Shown here: one piece after another, positions 1-10,553 of the stretch
Layout of the letters: every line of letters begins with the position of its first letter
Position numbering within the stretch: the stretch's first letter is position 1
NCBI RefSeq assembly: GCF_000424985.1
Contig: NZ_AUKX01000043.1
Span: 1-42,544, forward strand
DNA from: Arenibacter latericius DSM 15913
GTDB lineage: Bacteria > Bacteroidota > Bacteroidia > Flavobacteriales > Flavobacteriaceae
DNA: 42,544 nucleotides
Direction: 5' to 3'
The notes under the pieces: generated by a model
Seen by the model: the letters and a program-made list of their open reading frames with translations, nothing else
Told to the model about the DNA's origin: nothing
Database searches by the model: none
Made by a program: the position numbers and the translations under genes

Positions 1-3000
1 CATCTGGATCAGTAGCAGTTATCTGTAAGGAAACTACATCACCCTCAGAATTATTTTGTACACCTGGACTAGTAACCACAGGGGCCTGATTAGCTGGAGC
101 ATTGACAGTGATGGTAATTGTAGCTGTATTAGTAAGGTTCCCATCGGTAACTGTTAACTCTACCTCATAAATTCCAGCTGTTTCAAAAATATGTGTAGGA
201 TCTGCGGTTGTATTTAAAGCTGTACCGTCTTTAAAATCCCATTCATATCCAGTTATACCACCATCATCGGTAGAATTACTTCCTGTAAAGTCTACAGTTA
301 AAGGTGCATCACCCGAAATAACATTTGCTTCTGCTACAGCAACAGGAGCCTGATTTCCAATTTCGCCAATATTCCACACAAATTGCGCAGTAGTAGACTC
401 AGACGGTTCACAATTATCGGACACAGTAACCTCAACGTTATAAGGACTATTATCTGCTGCCCCATTAGATTCCTGTACTGATTCTGGAGCGGCCATCAAT
501 TGAGCAGTGGTATAATTTTGATCTACCTTATGCAAGGTCGCTCGATCAATTAAATGCCCTTCAGACCTTGAGGATATTTCCATAGTATATTCCCCAGGGT
601 TATCGAATTGAACAAAAACATATTGCAATTCATTATCACTGGTTTGCGTATCCCAATTCCAAGCTATTGTATTGGTATATACCTTAAACCAGCCCCCTGA
701 AGTAGCACCATTAACTACTGGCGTTTTACCACTTCCTCCCGGATATTTTTTAGGCTCAACTCCTGTAGTAGCTCCTGAACTAAAAAAGTCATCCGCATCG
801 GGGAAGCGTAGCCAGGCATCATTATGTTCTGTATTAGGGTTAGAAGGTGCTATTGTACCTATCTTATTATGCCATTGGAATCTATACACACCTGGTGTTG
901 TTATATTTACTTTAGTCGTGATAGTTCCATTACCAGGAGTGTTAAAATTATCTACTTGATTATTTAGATATCCATTCCCCGTAAATCCTGTCTCGGAAGT
1001 TTCTTCTGACCAATTAGCTCCAAAGATTAGGTTTTCCATTTCCATGACAACTAATCCGTTATTTTCTTGATAGATTCCACCTCCTAAACCGCTAGTGGAA
1101 ATAGTTCCGGAAATAAGCCCGGTATTAGGATCTATAGATAAACCTTCAGGTAATCCCGTTGCACTATAGGTTAACTCCGTACAACCACCTATAGCCTCTA
1201 TTTGTAAGGAAACAATATCTCCCTCCAAATTGTTTTGGGTACCTGGATCCGTAATTTCCGGAGCAATTAGTGTATTTGTTAAATTAACTATCAAGGACGA
1301 TTCTTTACCATAGTTAATGGTTAGTACAGCACTTCTATTAGTACCAGTCCCAGAGAGCGAAATCTCTATTGGGTGACTACTGTTTGGCTGCAGTAATTGA
1401 TTGGTTAAATTCCCTGACACGATACTGAAATCTGCAGCGTTAGGCCCAGTTATCTCCATTGAAGTTACTATAACCCCTACATTCCCATTCTGAATACTAA
1501 GGTCCATAGATTCTGTAGTTCCATCAGCAACCATCAAATTACTTAAAGCGTTTACATCACTAGCCACACTTGGAGCACCTACTGGGGCATCTTCCCCATA
1601 ATACTCCATATTCTTTTGATTTCCACCACCTTGCACCGGAGAACCTCCTAAAATAAATACTCCATTTCCAGATACAATGGCCTGTGTACCATGTCTAGGT
1701 GAGTTTAATCCAGGAAGAGCACTCCATGACTGAGAAACTGGGTCATATTCTTCCACAGTAGTCAGTGCAGGTCCAGCGGTCTCACTTTCTCCTCCTATTA
1801 CCATTAATTTATTATTATAGTTAACGGCAGAAGAGCCTCCTCTTGGAGTAGGTATATTTTGACCTGCAGGTAGGGTGCTCCAAGTTTGATTCGCAAAATC
1901 ATAAACATCAACCTCAGCTATTGTTGGTGCAAAAACTCCTCCTGCTCCACCAGATAAACGTCCACCAGAAACATACATTTTATCTCCGATCGTTACCGCA
2001 GCAAAGTGATCCCTAGCTCTAGGAGCATCAGCCAAAGGTGTCCATATACCTGTTGCTGGATCAAACTCATCAAAGTAGGGCACATAGCCACCGTCGTGTC
2101 CTTGTGTATTACCTGCCACTACATAAAACTTATTATTGTACATAACAAGTCCTGCTGATCCACGTCTCCTATTTGTTGGAATCTGCGGACCTTCTATCCA
2201 TTCTTCCTTAGCAGGATCAAATGCCCAAACATACTCTGCAGGGGCTTCTGCTGGGAAGGCATTATCTTTAAATGCTCCTATTACCCAAATTAACCCTTGG
2301 TATTCTGTAGCTTGGAAGTGGTTAAATTCAAACGGAGCAGAATTTACTAATGAGGTCCATGTGTTTGAGGTGTAGTCATAACTATCAATTGTTTTAGCAT
2401 TTTCCCTTCCACCCATTAAATAAAATTTATCTCCTGCTTGTACAAAGGAACTCTCGTGTCTTGCTGTGTAGTTCTCGTCTTCATTCTTGTTAATCCAAGT
2501 AGAAGCAATAGCCCATGAGAATACTTGACTAACTGGTGCAGAACCTGGTTTAGCAACAGTAACAACCACCTGGTGAATACCATTATTATTTGGCCCTCCA
2601 CTTGCAGCTGCCGCTGTAGTGGTACCACTAATTTCTCCAGTTGCAGAATCTATGCTAATACCGTCTGGTTGACCTGAGATAAAAAACGTATTGTTTTCAC
2701 TTGGGTTACCCCCTGTTGCAGAAGCTGTGAAGTTAACCACCTCATTAATATCCGTAGATTGGTTAGTAATAGTTGATAAATTTAAGGTTGGATTACTGGT
2801 ATCTACCTTAAATATCTCTATAGCATTTAATGTTGGGTTTTCAACTTTATGATTAAATAGAATATTCAATTCCCCATCGGTAAGCGTAACTGGGAAAGTA
2901 AGCATCCCTGCGGTTAAATGTCCAAATTCTGTTATTAAATCTAGATTTTCTTTTACCACTACCCCTTCCAACAAGACATCAAATACTCTTTCTCCAACCT

Positions 3001-6000
3001 CTTTAGTCCCTTCATAACTGTTCCCCATATAAAGATTAACCACATAATCTCCATTTTCTAAAGGAAACTTAAATTCCATTTCTGGAGCTGAAGGTGCATC
3101 ATAGCGTTCCCTTTTATAAATCTCATTAAAGATTGCGCTATCAATATAAGCCGGTACTGAACTATCCCTTTTATCAAAATTTAAATTAGAATTTATTGCA
3201 AAACCGGCGTTTACAGAGTATGTTCCTGAGGTAAAGGCTCCATTTTGATTGTTAAATTTCCAATCTGTCATGCTATCTGTTGCATTTACTTCATCACCTC
3301 CAACATTAACTCTGTAAATAGTTTCTTTAACGATAAACCATTGAAAAGATATAGTTACTGCATCATTGGTTAAACCATCACTATCATCTACCGTTATCGT
3401 CACAGTATAAGGACTATTTTCTTCTGCACCCAAGGCAACGGTACCACCGATCTGGCCATTGGAAGGTTCTATCACCAAACCTGGGGGAAGTCCTTCTGCA
3501 GAATAAGATTTATTGCCATCACCTCCATAAGCGGTAATGCCAACATCAGCCATCATTTGCTCTCCTTCAATAGACTGTTGATCTGCTAACGGATGTACGT
3601 ATATTGGTGTTTCCGAATTTGAAGCATATAATATTTCAATTCCATTCACCATAGGGTTTTCTTCAATACCGTGTATAAATGAGATATCTATAACACCGTT
3701 ATTAACGGGAACAATGTGACTAATAGTAGTCCCTATTTGATGACCATAAGTCCCTGATAGATCAATATTTTTCAATGCAGGATAAGTAAGCCCATTGATA
3801 GAAACATCAAAAATCCGCTCTCCTGGTTCGGAGGTTCCTTGCCAACCATTACCCATATAAAGTCTAACTTCATAGTTCCCTGGATCATTTACAGGAAAGG
3901 AATAGGTCATATTTGGTGTTCCAGGAGTACCATCCGCTCGTTCGGTATTAAATATTGCCCCTGGTACTGTGGATGGCACGTCTGGCCCACTATTTACAGG
4001 GAACGAATATGAATTATTAGTACCCGCCTCCACAAGATATTGTGATTGGTTAGAAGGTGTATCGGCTTCCCAAACAATACCTCCATCTACTGCAGCTATT
4101 TCTGGACCACCTGTATTTACCCTATACAAGGCTATAGGAGCATCTGTAACGGTAACAGTAAACGTCTGTTCTACAAAATTACCTTCCGTATCTGTTGCCC
4201 TTATAGTAATATCGGCTACCGTTGGGGTACTTGGATAAGACAAGTTTAATTCATGCCCGTTGATAGTTGCACCTACGTTAGGGTTTGTATTATTAGTTAC
4301 AGAATACGATAGATTAATTGCGTCATTATCATCATTGAAAAATGAATCTAATGCTATAATTTCATCGTTTGTATCTATCATCCTGCTTAAATCTGGAATA
4401 TCTTTAACTACAAATGGATTAGCATCTAAAACATTTAGAAAATCCCAAGTTCCTTGTAGTTCTACCCCTTGTGCATTAGACGTTCCCGTAATACCTACAG
4501 CTAAATCTATAGAAGGATCTTGTATAGCGTTTAACACTTTGCCTGATGCAGTGATAGTTCCCAATGTGGTACGCGATTGTTTACCTACTAAAGTATACTG
4601 GCATTCCACCTCGCCATTGGAAGGATCTACAACAAAATAGAATACAACTCCGTTTGGACGCATTTCTTCAGGAATAGGGAAGTTTATAGGAGTTTGGGGC
4701 ACATCGTTAATTTCTTGCAGTGCCGTAATTCCATTTTTGGTGATAACCATCTTAATATAGTCGCTCTGAAAACCATCTCCGATAAAAATTCCAAGTTCAC
4801 CATTTGGAGCACCTGTATGCCCATATAACTGTAAGGGATCATTAAAATTCCCAAACCCACTAACTACAGTAAACTTAGGCGTAGTCTGATTTACTTGAAC
4901 ACCATACTGAAATCCTTTTTCTTGATTATTAGACGTGCCATATGCCGTCCCTGAAGTCATGTTAACGGTAATTGCCCCAATCGCTCCACCCATAATATCA
5001 TTAGGATTAGGATCATTAGGATCATCTTTACGATCTATCCAATTTAACCAATTGGGATTAGGATCCCCGTTGTTCATTAATCCTGTAAAACCAAGCCCCA
5101 TATACCCTCCTAGATCGGTATCAGAGAAAAGTTCATTGATAATTGGAATTACAAAAGCATCGCTACCAGTTGTAAGGGGGTCCCCTAATTGAAAAGGATC
5201 CTCTGCATCTGGAATTCCATCACTATCGTCATCGGGATCATTAAGATCTGAAACATATGGCGGTCCAGCAGCTTTATCAAAATCACTAGGTTGCGATCCC
5301 CCATTACATGGATCGGTACCATTATCTACCTCATCTTGGTTAGTATATCCATCGTCGTCATAGTCGGCAAGAGGATCGTATCCTGGCTGTCCTGGCTGAA
5401 TACAATTCACCAGATCTGCAGGTTCTAACACCACTATTTTAGAGGTTACATTCTCATTTCCTCCATTACCCTTAAATAGTCCTACCCAAATAGTTCCAGG
5501 AAAAGGATCATTATCTCCATTAGCAGCCACTCCTAATGCATTCCCTCCTAAATTAGAAGCAAAACTTGGATTTAAGGCCAACTTACTTCCATCAGGGTTT
5601 AGTTCCAATCTACGTAACTGTTGAAAATTGGTACCTGCCAATAAATCACCCTGCATTGCGCCTCCAAAATTACTCGCTGTATATTCTGTAATACCATTGG
5701 TATTGGTCCCCCATATGGTAACTATATCATCGTCCGGTCCGTCAGGATTATCTATCCCAGGCCCTCTCCAATCCCCCTCTACAGGATTAGCCATAGAGAC
5801 AGGCACAGGAGGCCAGTTAGCGGGTAGTGCAATACTGGGATCGTCTGTTGATCCTGGCCTAGACATATCGGGATCATAAATTAATGTCCTAAAAACTGCA
5901 TCATCGTTACTAGTGGGATTTGGTGTCGTATATAATCCCGCACCTGCAGGGTTAGCCCTCACAGGGTTGGGATGACCACCGTAATAGCTACCAAATACAT

Positions 6001-7153
6001 AAGTTTGAATATCTGTAGTAATTAAATGCAGATGATCCTCGTTATTAATCAATTCACCTCCAGAGGGCGTACTACTTCCTGGCTCTCCTGGCACATAGTT
6101 ATTGGTTACGTCGCCCAATATCCCCTCGTTTTCGGGAAATCCACCCCATCCACCATTGGCGCCATTTTCCGTTACATAAACGGCTCCACTTTCCGTGATT
6201 ACTAAATCATAAGAGTTTCTATAACCAGGTGAAAATATTTGAACAGGACCTCCAGGAACTATCATAGCCTGGTTAAGTCCGTCATTACCCCCAAAGGGAT
6301 CATTGATATCTATACCATCATAATCTGGATGGTCTGGATCTTCAATCCCATTTACATTAGGACGAGTTGGATCGTCCAAAGTAGGTATATCATAAATATA
6401 ATTACGCCCGTTGTCATTAAAAATGGGCATGGCTTCCAAAGCAGTAAGATCTATAGATAAGATAGCAGCAGAAAGCGCATATTCTGTTAAATAGTTAAAA
6501 TTAATTGAGGGACTTCCAGCATTGGTATGTCCACCTTGTGCAACTATCAAGAAGTCAGAACCGTTTATTGTTACAAATTCTAACCCGTTAGTAGCATGAT
6601 TTTCTTCTGACCGCGGTAAACCTCTTACTATATCTACCACATCCCAAGAAGTCCCATTCCATGTAAACCTTGTAATAACCCCAGAATTAGTATCTAGACC
6701 AGTATCTCCAGCCCCACCATTAAAACCACCACCAATCCTAAAGTCACTAGAAGAAACATAAATAATGGGATTAGCAGCAGTCCCAGCAACCTCTATCCCC
6801 GTGGTTTGCCTGAGAGTAGAAGAATGTTCGGTACCGTCATCATTATGATTTTGAATTCCGTTAATACCAGTAATCACCTCGGTATCTAACACTTTATAAT
6901 CACCAGGGCCGTTACGGTCAATAGTCAACACTTTAATTGTTCCAGAATATTCTGCAAAATACAATCTACCGTCTGGACCCCACGTTAATGAAGTGGTTAC
7001 CATTGCATTTCCATTTCCATTGAAATCTAGATCACTCTGTATAAAATTGACCTCTGGCGTTTGTGCATTAACCGGGTTTAAGCCCATGGTAAACAACCAT
7101 AGGAGTGAAAAGAACGTTAAAAATGAAAGGGACTTGGAGTAATAATGTTTCAT
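1..7153 (-). CDS. Giant secreted malectin/Kelch/PKD multidomain protein, 3' end outside window
   Basis: The frame stays open from an ATG at 7153 to the window edge (2384 codons), so the C-terminus and any T9SS sorting domain are not visible. It begins with a signal peptide (hydrophobic residues about 8-30, ending near VNAQ). In order I see: a sorbosone-dehydrogenase-like beta-propeller (about 35-560); a calcium-binding thrombospondin type-3-like Asp-rich stretch (about 590-660); Ig/cadherin-like segments; two malectin-type carbohydrate-binding domains (about 1004-1176 and 1276-1446, each opening with YRVN and G and containing LYMGN); a putative-Ig stretch; Kelch repeats (about 1546-1851); further He_PIG-type Ig segments with the GLSIDPNTGLISG motif; and a PKD domain (about 2268-2351, YEWDFKDG). 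Family knowledge suggests a cell-surface or secreted glycan-binding protein. The propeller may be catalytic or structural; I cannot tell. It has its own promoter region carrying a motif shared with the beta-helix lipoproteins. Confidence 0.9.
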   Translation of the reverse strand, partial: MKHYYSKSLSFLTFFSLLWLFTMGLNPVNAQTPEVNFIQSDLDFNGNGNAMVTTSLTWGPDGRLYFAEYSGTIKVLTIDRNGPGDYKVLDTEVITGINGIQNHNDDGTEHSSTLRQTTGIEVAGTAANPIIYVSSSDFRIGGGFNGGAGDTGLDTNSGVITRFTWNGTSWDVVDIVRGLPRSEENHATNGLEFVTINGSDFLIVAQGGHTNAGSPSINFNYLTEYALSAAILSIDLTALEAMPIFNDNGRNYIYDIPTLDDPTRPNVNGIEDPDHPDYDGIDINDPFGGNDGLNQAMIVPGGPVQIFSPGYRNSYDLVITESGAVYVTENGANGGWGGFPENEGILGDVTNNYVPGEPGSSTPSGGELINNEDHLHLITTDIQTYVFGSYYGGHPNPVRANPAGAGLYTTPNPTSNDDAVFRTLIYDPDMSRPGSTDDPSIALPANWPPVPVSMANPVEGDWRGPGIDNPDGPDDDIVTIWGTNTNGITEYTASNFGGAMQGDLLAGTNFQQLRRLELNPDGSKLALNPSFASNLGGNALGVAANGDNDPFPGTIWVGLFKGNGGNENVTSKIVVLEPADLVNCIQPGQPGYDPLADYDDDGYTNQDEVDNGTDPCNGGSQPSDFDKAAGPPYVSDLNDPDDDSDGIPDAEDPFQLGDPLTTGSDAFVIPIINELFSDTDLGGYMGLGFTGLMNNGDPNPNWLNWIDRKDDPNDPNPNDIMGGAIGAITVNMTSGTAYGTSNNQEKGFQYGVQVNQTTPKFTVVSGFGNFNDPLQLYGHTGAPNGELGIFIGDGFQSDYIKMVITKNGITALQEINDVPQTPINFPIPEEMRPNGVVFYFVVDPSNGEVECQYTLVGKQSRTTLGTITASGKVLNAIQDPSIDLAVGITGTSNAQGVELQGTWDFLNVLDANPFVVKDIPDLSRMIDTNDEIIALDSFFNDDNDAINLSYSVTNNTNPNVGATINGHELNLSYPSTPTVADITIRATDTEGNFVEQTFTVTVTDAPIALYRVNTGGPEIAAVDGGIVWEADTPSNQSQYLVEAGTNNSYSFPVNSGPDVPSTVPGAIFNTERADGTPGTPNMTYSFPVNDPGNYEVRLYMGNGWQGTSEPGERIFDVSINGLTYPALKNIDLSGTYGHQIGTTISHIVPVNNGVIDISFIHGIEENPMVNGIEILYASNSETPIYVHPLADQQSIEGEQMMADVGITAYGGDGNKSYSAEGLPPGLVIEPSNGQIGGTVALGAEENSPYTVTITVDDSDGLTNDAVTISFQWFIVKETIYRVNVGGDEVNATDSMTDWKFNNQNGAFTSGTYSVNAGFAINSNLNFDKRDSSVPAYIDSAIFNEIYKRERYDAPSAPEMEFKFPLENGDYVVNLYMGNSYEGTKEVGERVFDVLLEGVVVKENLDLITEFGHLTAGMLTFPVTLTDGELNILFNHKVENPTLNAIEIFKVDTSNPTLNLSTITNQSTDINEVVNFTASATGGNPSENNTFFISGQPDGISIDSATGEISGTTTAAAASGGPNNNGIHQVVVTVAKPGSAPVSQVFSWAIASTWINKNEDENYTARHESSFVQAGDKFYLMGGRENAKTIDSYDYTSNTWTSLVNSAPFEFNHFQATEYQGLIWVIGAFKDNAFPAEAPAEYVWAFDPAKEEWIEGPQIPTNRRRGSAGLVMYNNKFYVVAGNTQGHDGGYVPYFDEFDPATGIWTPLADAPRARDHFAAVTIGDKMYVSGGRLSGGAGGVFAPTIAEVDVYDFANQTWSTLPAGQNIPTPRGGSSAVNYNNKLMVIGGESETAGPALTTVEEYDPVSQSWSALPGLNSPRHGTQAIVSGNGVFILGGSPVQGGGNQKNMEYYGEDAPVGAPSVASDVNALSNLMVADGTTESMDLSIQNGNVGVIVTSMEITGPNAADFSIVSGNLTNQLLQPNSSHPIEISLSGTGTNRSAVLTINYGKESSLIVNLTNTLIAPEITDPGTQNNLEGDIVSLQIEAIGGCTELTYSATGLPEGLSIDPNTGLISGTISTSGLGGGIYQENNGLVVMEMENLIFGANWSEETSETGFTGNGYLNNQVDNFNTPGNGTITTKVNITTPGVYRFQWHNKIGTIAPSNPNTEHNDAWLRFPDADDFFSSGATTGVEPKKYPGGSGKTPVVNGATSGGWFKVYTNTIAWNWDTQTSDNELQYVFVQFDNPGEYTMEISSRSEGHLIDRATLHKVDQNYTTAQLMAAPESVQESNGAADNSPYNVEVTVSDNCEPSESTTAQFVWNIGEIGNQAPVAVAEANVISGDAPLTVDFTGSNSTDDGGITGYEWDFKDGTALNTTADPTHIFETAGIYEVELTVTDGNLTNTATITITVNAPANQAPVVTSPGVQNNSEGDVVSLQITATDPD

Positions 7154-7367
7154 GTTCGCGCAATTATATAAAGTGTAATTTGTAATCCGATAATTAGGTA
7201 AGATATTATACCTGTGATAAACCTTTATCAAGGTATGGTCTCTAACAAAAATACCCCAATCTTACTCGTTAGAAAGAATACGGAATCTTATTCGTTTAAA
7301 CTCGATTGTTCATCGACCAAATACAAAATTGAAACCATTCCTAGAGAGATACCTTCACCCCTAATTA

Positions 7368-7375
7368 TCGATGAA
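7368..7375 (-). promoter_or_regulatory. TTCATCGA motif upstream of the giant surface protein
   Basis: Read on the minus strand the site is TTCATCGA within GCGATTTCATCGAT, the same core and orientation relative to the gene as the sites before the four beta-helix lipoproteins. It lies about 215 bases before the start codon, comparable to the roughly 210-305 bases at three of the lipoproteins. Only one clear copy is present, and no good -7 element sits at the same spacing; a GTATTTGG-like sequence about 50 bases downstream is the best candidate. Function is inferred from similarity only. Confidence 0.4.
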
Positions 7376-8021
7376 ATCGCTCAAGTTCAAAAATCATAGA
7401 TGAATGAAATTAAGAAGGAATTGTAGGACTTAAGAACCTTCTTCATGTAGGAGTATTTTTAATTCTTTATGATATAAAATAATAGCTACCACTCGCGTAT
7501 ATTGTAGGTAGTATTTGTTTGTCCTTGCTCAACTTATATCCTTTAAGCTTATCTGCAGGAGTTCTTAATGGTGAAAAGTAGCACTTAAAATTGAAGAGAA
7601 TAAACCGGATATGGTGTTCTAATTTCTCTTAATTATACATTAAAAAAAGAGTGAAATAACATCCTATACATGTACGTATCAAGTATGATTAGAGCTAGGA
7701 CATATCCTACACATAAATGGTTTTTATCTTACTAATACTCCCTATAATTATGACTTCATAAAACTAAAACACGAATAAGAAATTCAGATCAAACATAGCC
7801 ACAAATGAGAACCACAAGGCCCATTTAAAGCCATTCTAGCGAAGGGTAAAGTGTGTCTAGCGTAGTTGCGAAATACAATAAGTTTCTTAAGGAGAAACCA
7901 TCGCTGTGGTAAAAAAATGGATTAAAACAACTCATGAAAACCTTAATCAACTAAGTAAGAAGCACTAGAACCAAATTAAAAATAGGTCTGAAATCATTCT
8001 CATGTCACTTAAAAGGCAAGT

Positions 8022-8109
8022 AAAAAAAATCTCCTAATTTAATTTCTAATGCACGCTATTAAGCAAACTTGTAAGGTTTACAAACGCAACTAGACACCAA
8101 ATTAGGAGA
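8022..8109 (-). terminator. Hairpin with T8 tail downstream of wzc
   Basis: On the minus strand TCTCCTAATTT (8109-8099) pairs perfectly with AAATTAGGAGA (8040-8030) and is followed at once by eight Ts (8029-8022). The long intervening segment contains a second small stem, TTGTAA-ACC-TTACAA. The position, about 30 bases after the wzc stop, fits an intrinsic terminator for the four-gene minus-strand operon. Confidence 0.65.
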
Positions 8110-8138
8110 ATTACAAATAGATTTAAGCTAGTGCTACT

Positions 8139-10520
8139 TTAGAATCTCCACCATTTCTTATGATGTTTTCCATATCCATACCCATATTTACCTCCGTAGC
8201 CTAAATTTGCTTCTTTAACATAGTTAACTACAAATGCTAATCCTTTAATCTTACCATCTTGTTGTAATTTAATTGGGAACTGAATTGCCTTTTTCTCAGT
8301 AGTTCCTGCTCTAGAAACATAAATTAAGTGATCGGCGTAACCACTGATCAATAGGGTATCTGTTACCACCATTAGTGGAGCTGTGTCTACTATTACATAA
8401 TCATATTGTTCGGAAACATAATCAAAAAGTTCTTTTATCCGTTTACTTAGCAATAATTCTGCTGGGTTAGGTGGTATTCTACCAGAATAAATGACATCCA
8501 TAGAATCCTTAAATATTTCCAATGTACTAAGTATATCCTTTAATTCCACGGAATCATCATATAAATAGTCTGTAAGTCCCAAACCATTTTTTGCATTCTT
8601 TTGAGCTATTTTATTTGCACTACTGCCCGTAAAATATTCAAATAATTTAGGGTTACGCACATCTGCCCCTAACAAAAGAACTTTTTTATCTGTGCTCGCA
8701 ATAGTCATGGCTAAATTAGTAGAAAGAAAAGATTTCCCTTCCCCTGGTACACTAGAGGTAACAAAGACCACATTATTTTTCCCTCCGGAAGGACGATTGG
8801 TTTTAATAAGGTAATCTAAATTAGTCCTAATAATCCGCAACGATTCGGCTAGTACAGAGCGATCCTCCTTAACAATAACTTTTTCATCTTTATTTGTAAG
8901 TCGAGGTAATTCTCCCAATATCGGAACGTTCCTAGCAACCTTTTCCAGGCTATGCATATTATGTACCTTATTATCCAATAGGTTAGCCCCATAAATAATA
9001 GAAAATGGTATAAGTCCGCCAAGAATAAGAAATGCTAAATAAACAATATTTCTCTTAGGTGAAATTGGAAATGGACTAGGGTTATGGGCAAAATCTATAA
9101 CTTTGGATCTAGGTGCGGTTGAAGCTACTGCTATCTGAGCTTCTTCCCTTTTCTGCAGCAAGTAGAGGTACAATTGCTCTGTAGTTTGCTGTTGTCTTGT
9201 TATATCCCTTAAAGCCCTCTCATTTTTAGGTGAAGAATAAATTTTCCTATTAAAAGCAGCCTGCTGTCCACTTAATGAACTAACACGCATTCCTAAATTA
9301 TCTACCGTACTATTTAAACTAGCCTGCATATTGCTTTTTAAACCCATTATCTGTTGGTCTAAATTTACAATAACAGGGTTTTTTTCATTAGAACTTTTTA
9401 ACAATCTGTTTCGTTCTAAAACCAGTTCATTATACTTAGAAGTTATGCTGTTGATAGTAGGATCATTTAAGCCAATATTTCCAGGGAGCACCTCAAAGTT
9501 GTCTTGTTGCTCAACAACATCCTTCATAGAAGCGGCAATATTAAGTTGCGTTCTCATCGCAGAAAGCTCCTGTTGGTTAGCCACCCCAACATTTAAATTT
9601 ATGTTAGTTTCTGCTCCTATATCTGTTAAGCCTCTATCTGTTTTAAAGTCTTGTGCAGACTGATCAACAGAGGATAGACTCCCATAAATTTCTGCAATTC
9701 GGTCATCTATAAAGTTTGATGTTCTATCTGCAATTTCTCGTTTATCATCTATGGCATTTTTATTATAAATTTTAATAAGCTCATCAATAATGTGAACCGC
9801 TTTTTCCTTGATAGGATCTTTTAAGGAGATATTTAACACATTAGACATCTTCTCATGTGTAGAAATATTAATCCTATTCCTGTAAGACTGCGCCACCTCA
9901 TCCACAGGGTTAACCACCACCTTTAATTTGATGTTTTTAAAACGTTCAAAATCTTCAGTATTGGGGGTAACTACTAAATCCCCTATTGGCGTCGAAAAGT
10001 TTTTACCGAAAGCTATCGGTTGGGCTGGTTCATTTTCTTCTTGACTATACCCAAAAACAGTAGAGGATGAAAATTCTAGATAAAATGCAAAGCTAGCCTT
10101 ATTAATAATGGAGTCTGCCGCAATAAAATTCACTTTTACCGGAGGATTAGAATATAATTCCGTTTCTACTATTTTACCTTGAGCTATTACCCTTGTATTA
10201 AGTCCTAGTTTCTTTACAACTTCTATAAAATTAGATCTAGAATTAATTATTTCTATCTCATCTACTACAGCAGTATTAGACCCGGATAGCAACTCCAAAT
10301 CTTGAAACAACCCTAAACCTGCGCCAGAATTTTTCTCATCTAAAATTTGAATCTTAGCTTCTGCCACATACTCAGGCTTGGTATATCTAAGATAAACAAA
10401 GGCCATGCCCAGAGCAATAATTACAGCTATCACAAACCATTTCCAATGTTTGGTATACTGATTAACTATCTCTTTTAAATCCGGAGCGTCCGGAATATTT
10501 ATTTCAGTGTTAGAACTCAT
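8139..10520 (-). CDS. wzc: Wzc-type polysaccharide co-polymerase with BY-kinase domain
   Basis: Inner-membrane protein that controls chain length and export in Wzx/Wzy systems, with an autophosphorylating tyrosine kinase. At 793 aa it has the usual size for a fused co-polymerase/kinase. Seen: N-terminal membrane helix (about 26-47), Wzz-like domain, a long periplasmic helical part with GNVR-like sequence, a second membrane helix (about 505-530), then the kinase with Walker A SSVPGEGKS (589-597), Walker A' LLLGADVRNP (615-624), Walker B VIVDTAP (709-715) and a C-terminal tyrosine cluster (Y775, Y779, Y781, Y783) before a basic tail. The expected Asp of Walker A' is present (D620). It is the last gene of its operon, 33 bases after wza. 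The tyrosine tail suggests control by cyclic phosphorylation, as in other BY-kinases; no phosphatase gene (Wzb) is in the window. Confidence 0.95.
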   Translation of the reverse strand: MSSNTEINIPDAPDLKEIVNQYTKHWKWFVIAVIIALGMAFVYLRYTKPEYVAEAKIQILDEKNSGAGLGLFQDLELLSGSNTAVVDEIEIINSRSNFIEVVKKLGLNTRVIAQGKIVETELYSNPPVKVNFIAADSIINKASFAFYLEFSSSTVFGYSQEENEPAQPIAFGKNFSTPIGDLVVTPNTEDFERFKNIKLKVVVNPVDEVAQSYRNRINISTHEKMSNVLNISLKDPIKEKAVHIIDELIKIYNKNAIDDKREIADRTSNFIDDRIAEIYGSLSSVDQSAQDFKTDRGLTDIGAETNINLNVGVANQQELSAMRTQLNIAASMKDVVEQQDNFEVLPGNIGLNDPTINSITSKYNELVLERNRLLKSSNEKNPVIVNLDQQIMGLKSNMQASLNSTVDNLGMRVSSLSGQQAAFNRKIYSSPKNERALRDITRQQQTTEQLYLYLLQKREEAQIAVASTAPRSKVIDFAHNPSPFPISPKRNIVYLAFLILGGLIPFSIIYGANLLDNKVHNMHSLEKVARNVPILGELPRLTNKDEKVIVKEDRSVLAESLRIIRTNLDYLIKTNRPSGGKNNVVFVTSSVPGEGKSFLSTNLAMTIASTDKKVLLLGADVRNPKLFEYFTGSSANKIAQKNAKNGLGLTDYLYDDSVELKDILSTLEIFKDSMDVIYSGRIPPNPAELLLSKRIKELFDYVSEQYDYVIVDTAPLMVVTDTLLISGYADHLIYVSRAGTTEKKAIQFPIKLQQDGKIKGLAFVVNYVKEANLGYGGKYGYGYGKHHKKWWRF

Positions 10521-10553
10521 TTAAACAACAGGAATATAGTATTATTAAAATAT

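Larger units (their letters stand above)
7154..8138. other. AT-rich intergenic region with regulatory elements only
   Basis: This 985-base gap separates two minus-strand units. It holds the presumed promoter region of the giant protein (motif at 7368-7375) and, near its right end, the wzc terminator. A 61-codon open frame at 7214-7399 on the plus strand has no recognisable protein features and overlaps the regulatory motif, so I do not call it a gene. I see nothing else convincing. Confidence 0.6.

Noticed and set aside
672-959. Several plus-strand open frames of 60-126 codons between 672 and 6460
   Set aside because: They lie antisense to the giant minus-strand gene, which reads as recognisable domains without interruption; the plus-strand products have no domain features.
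7246-7253. Minus-strand TATTTTTG, a match to the TAnnTTTG -7 element, as promoter of the giant gene
   Set aside because: No TTG at the expected upstream distance; in AT-rich DNA such matches are frequent.
7214-7399. 61-codon plus-strand open frame before the wzc terminator region
   Set aside because: No recognisable features, overlaps the regulatory motif of the giant gene, and no neighbours in that direction.
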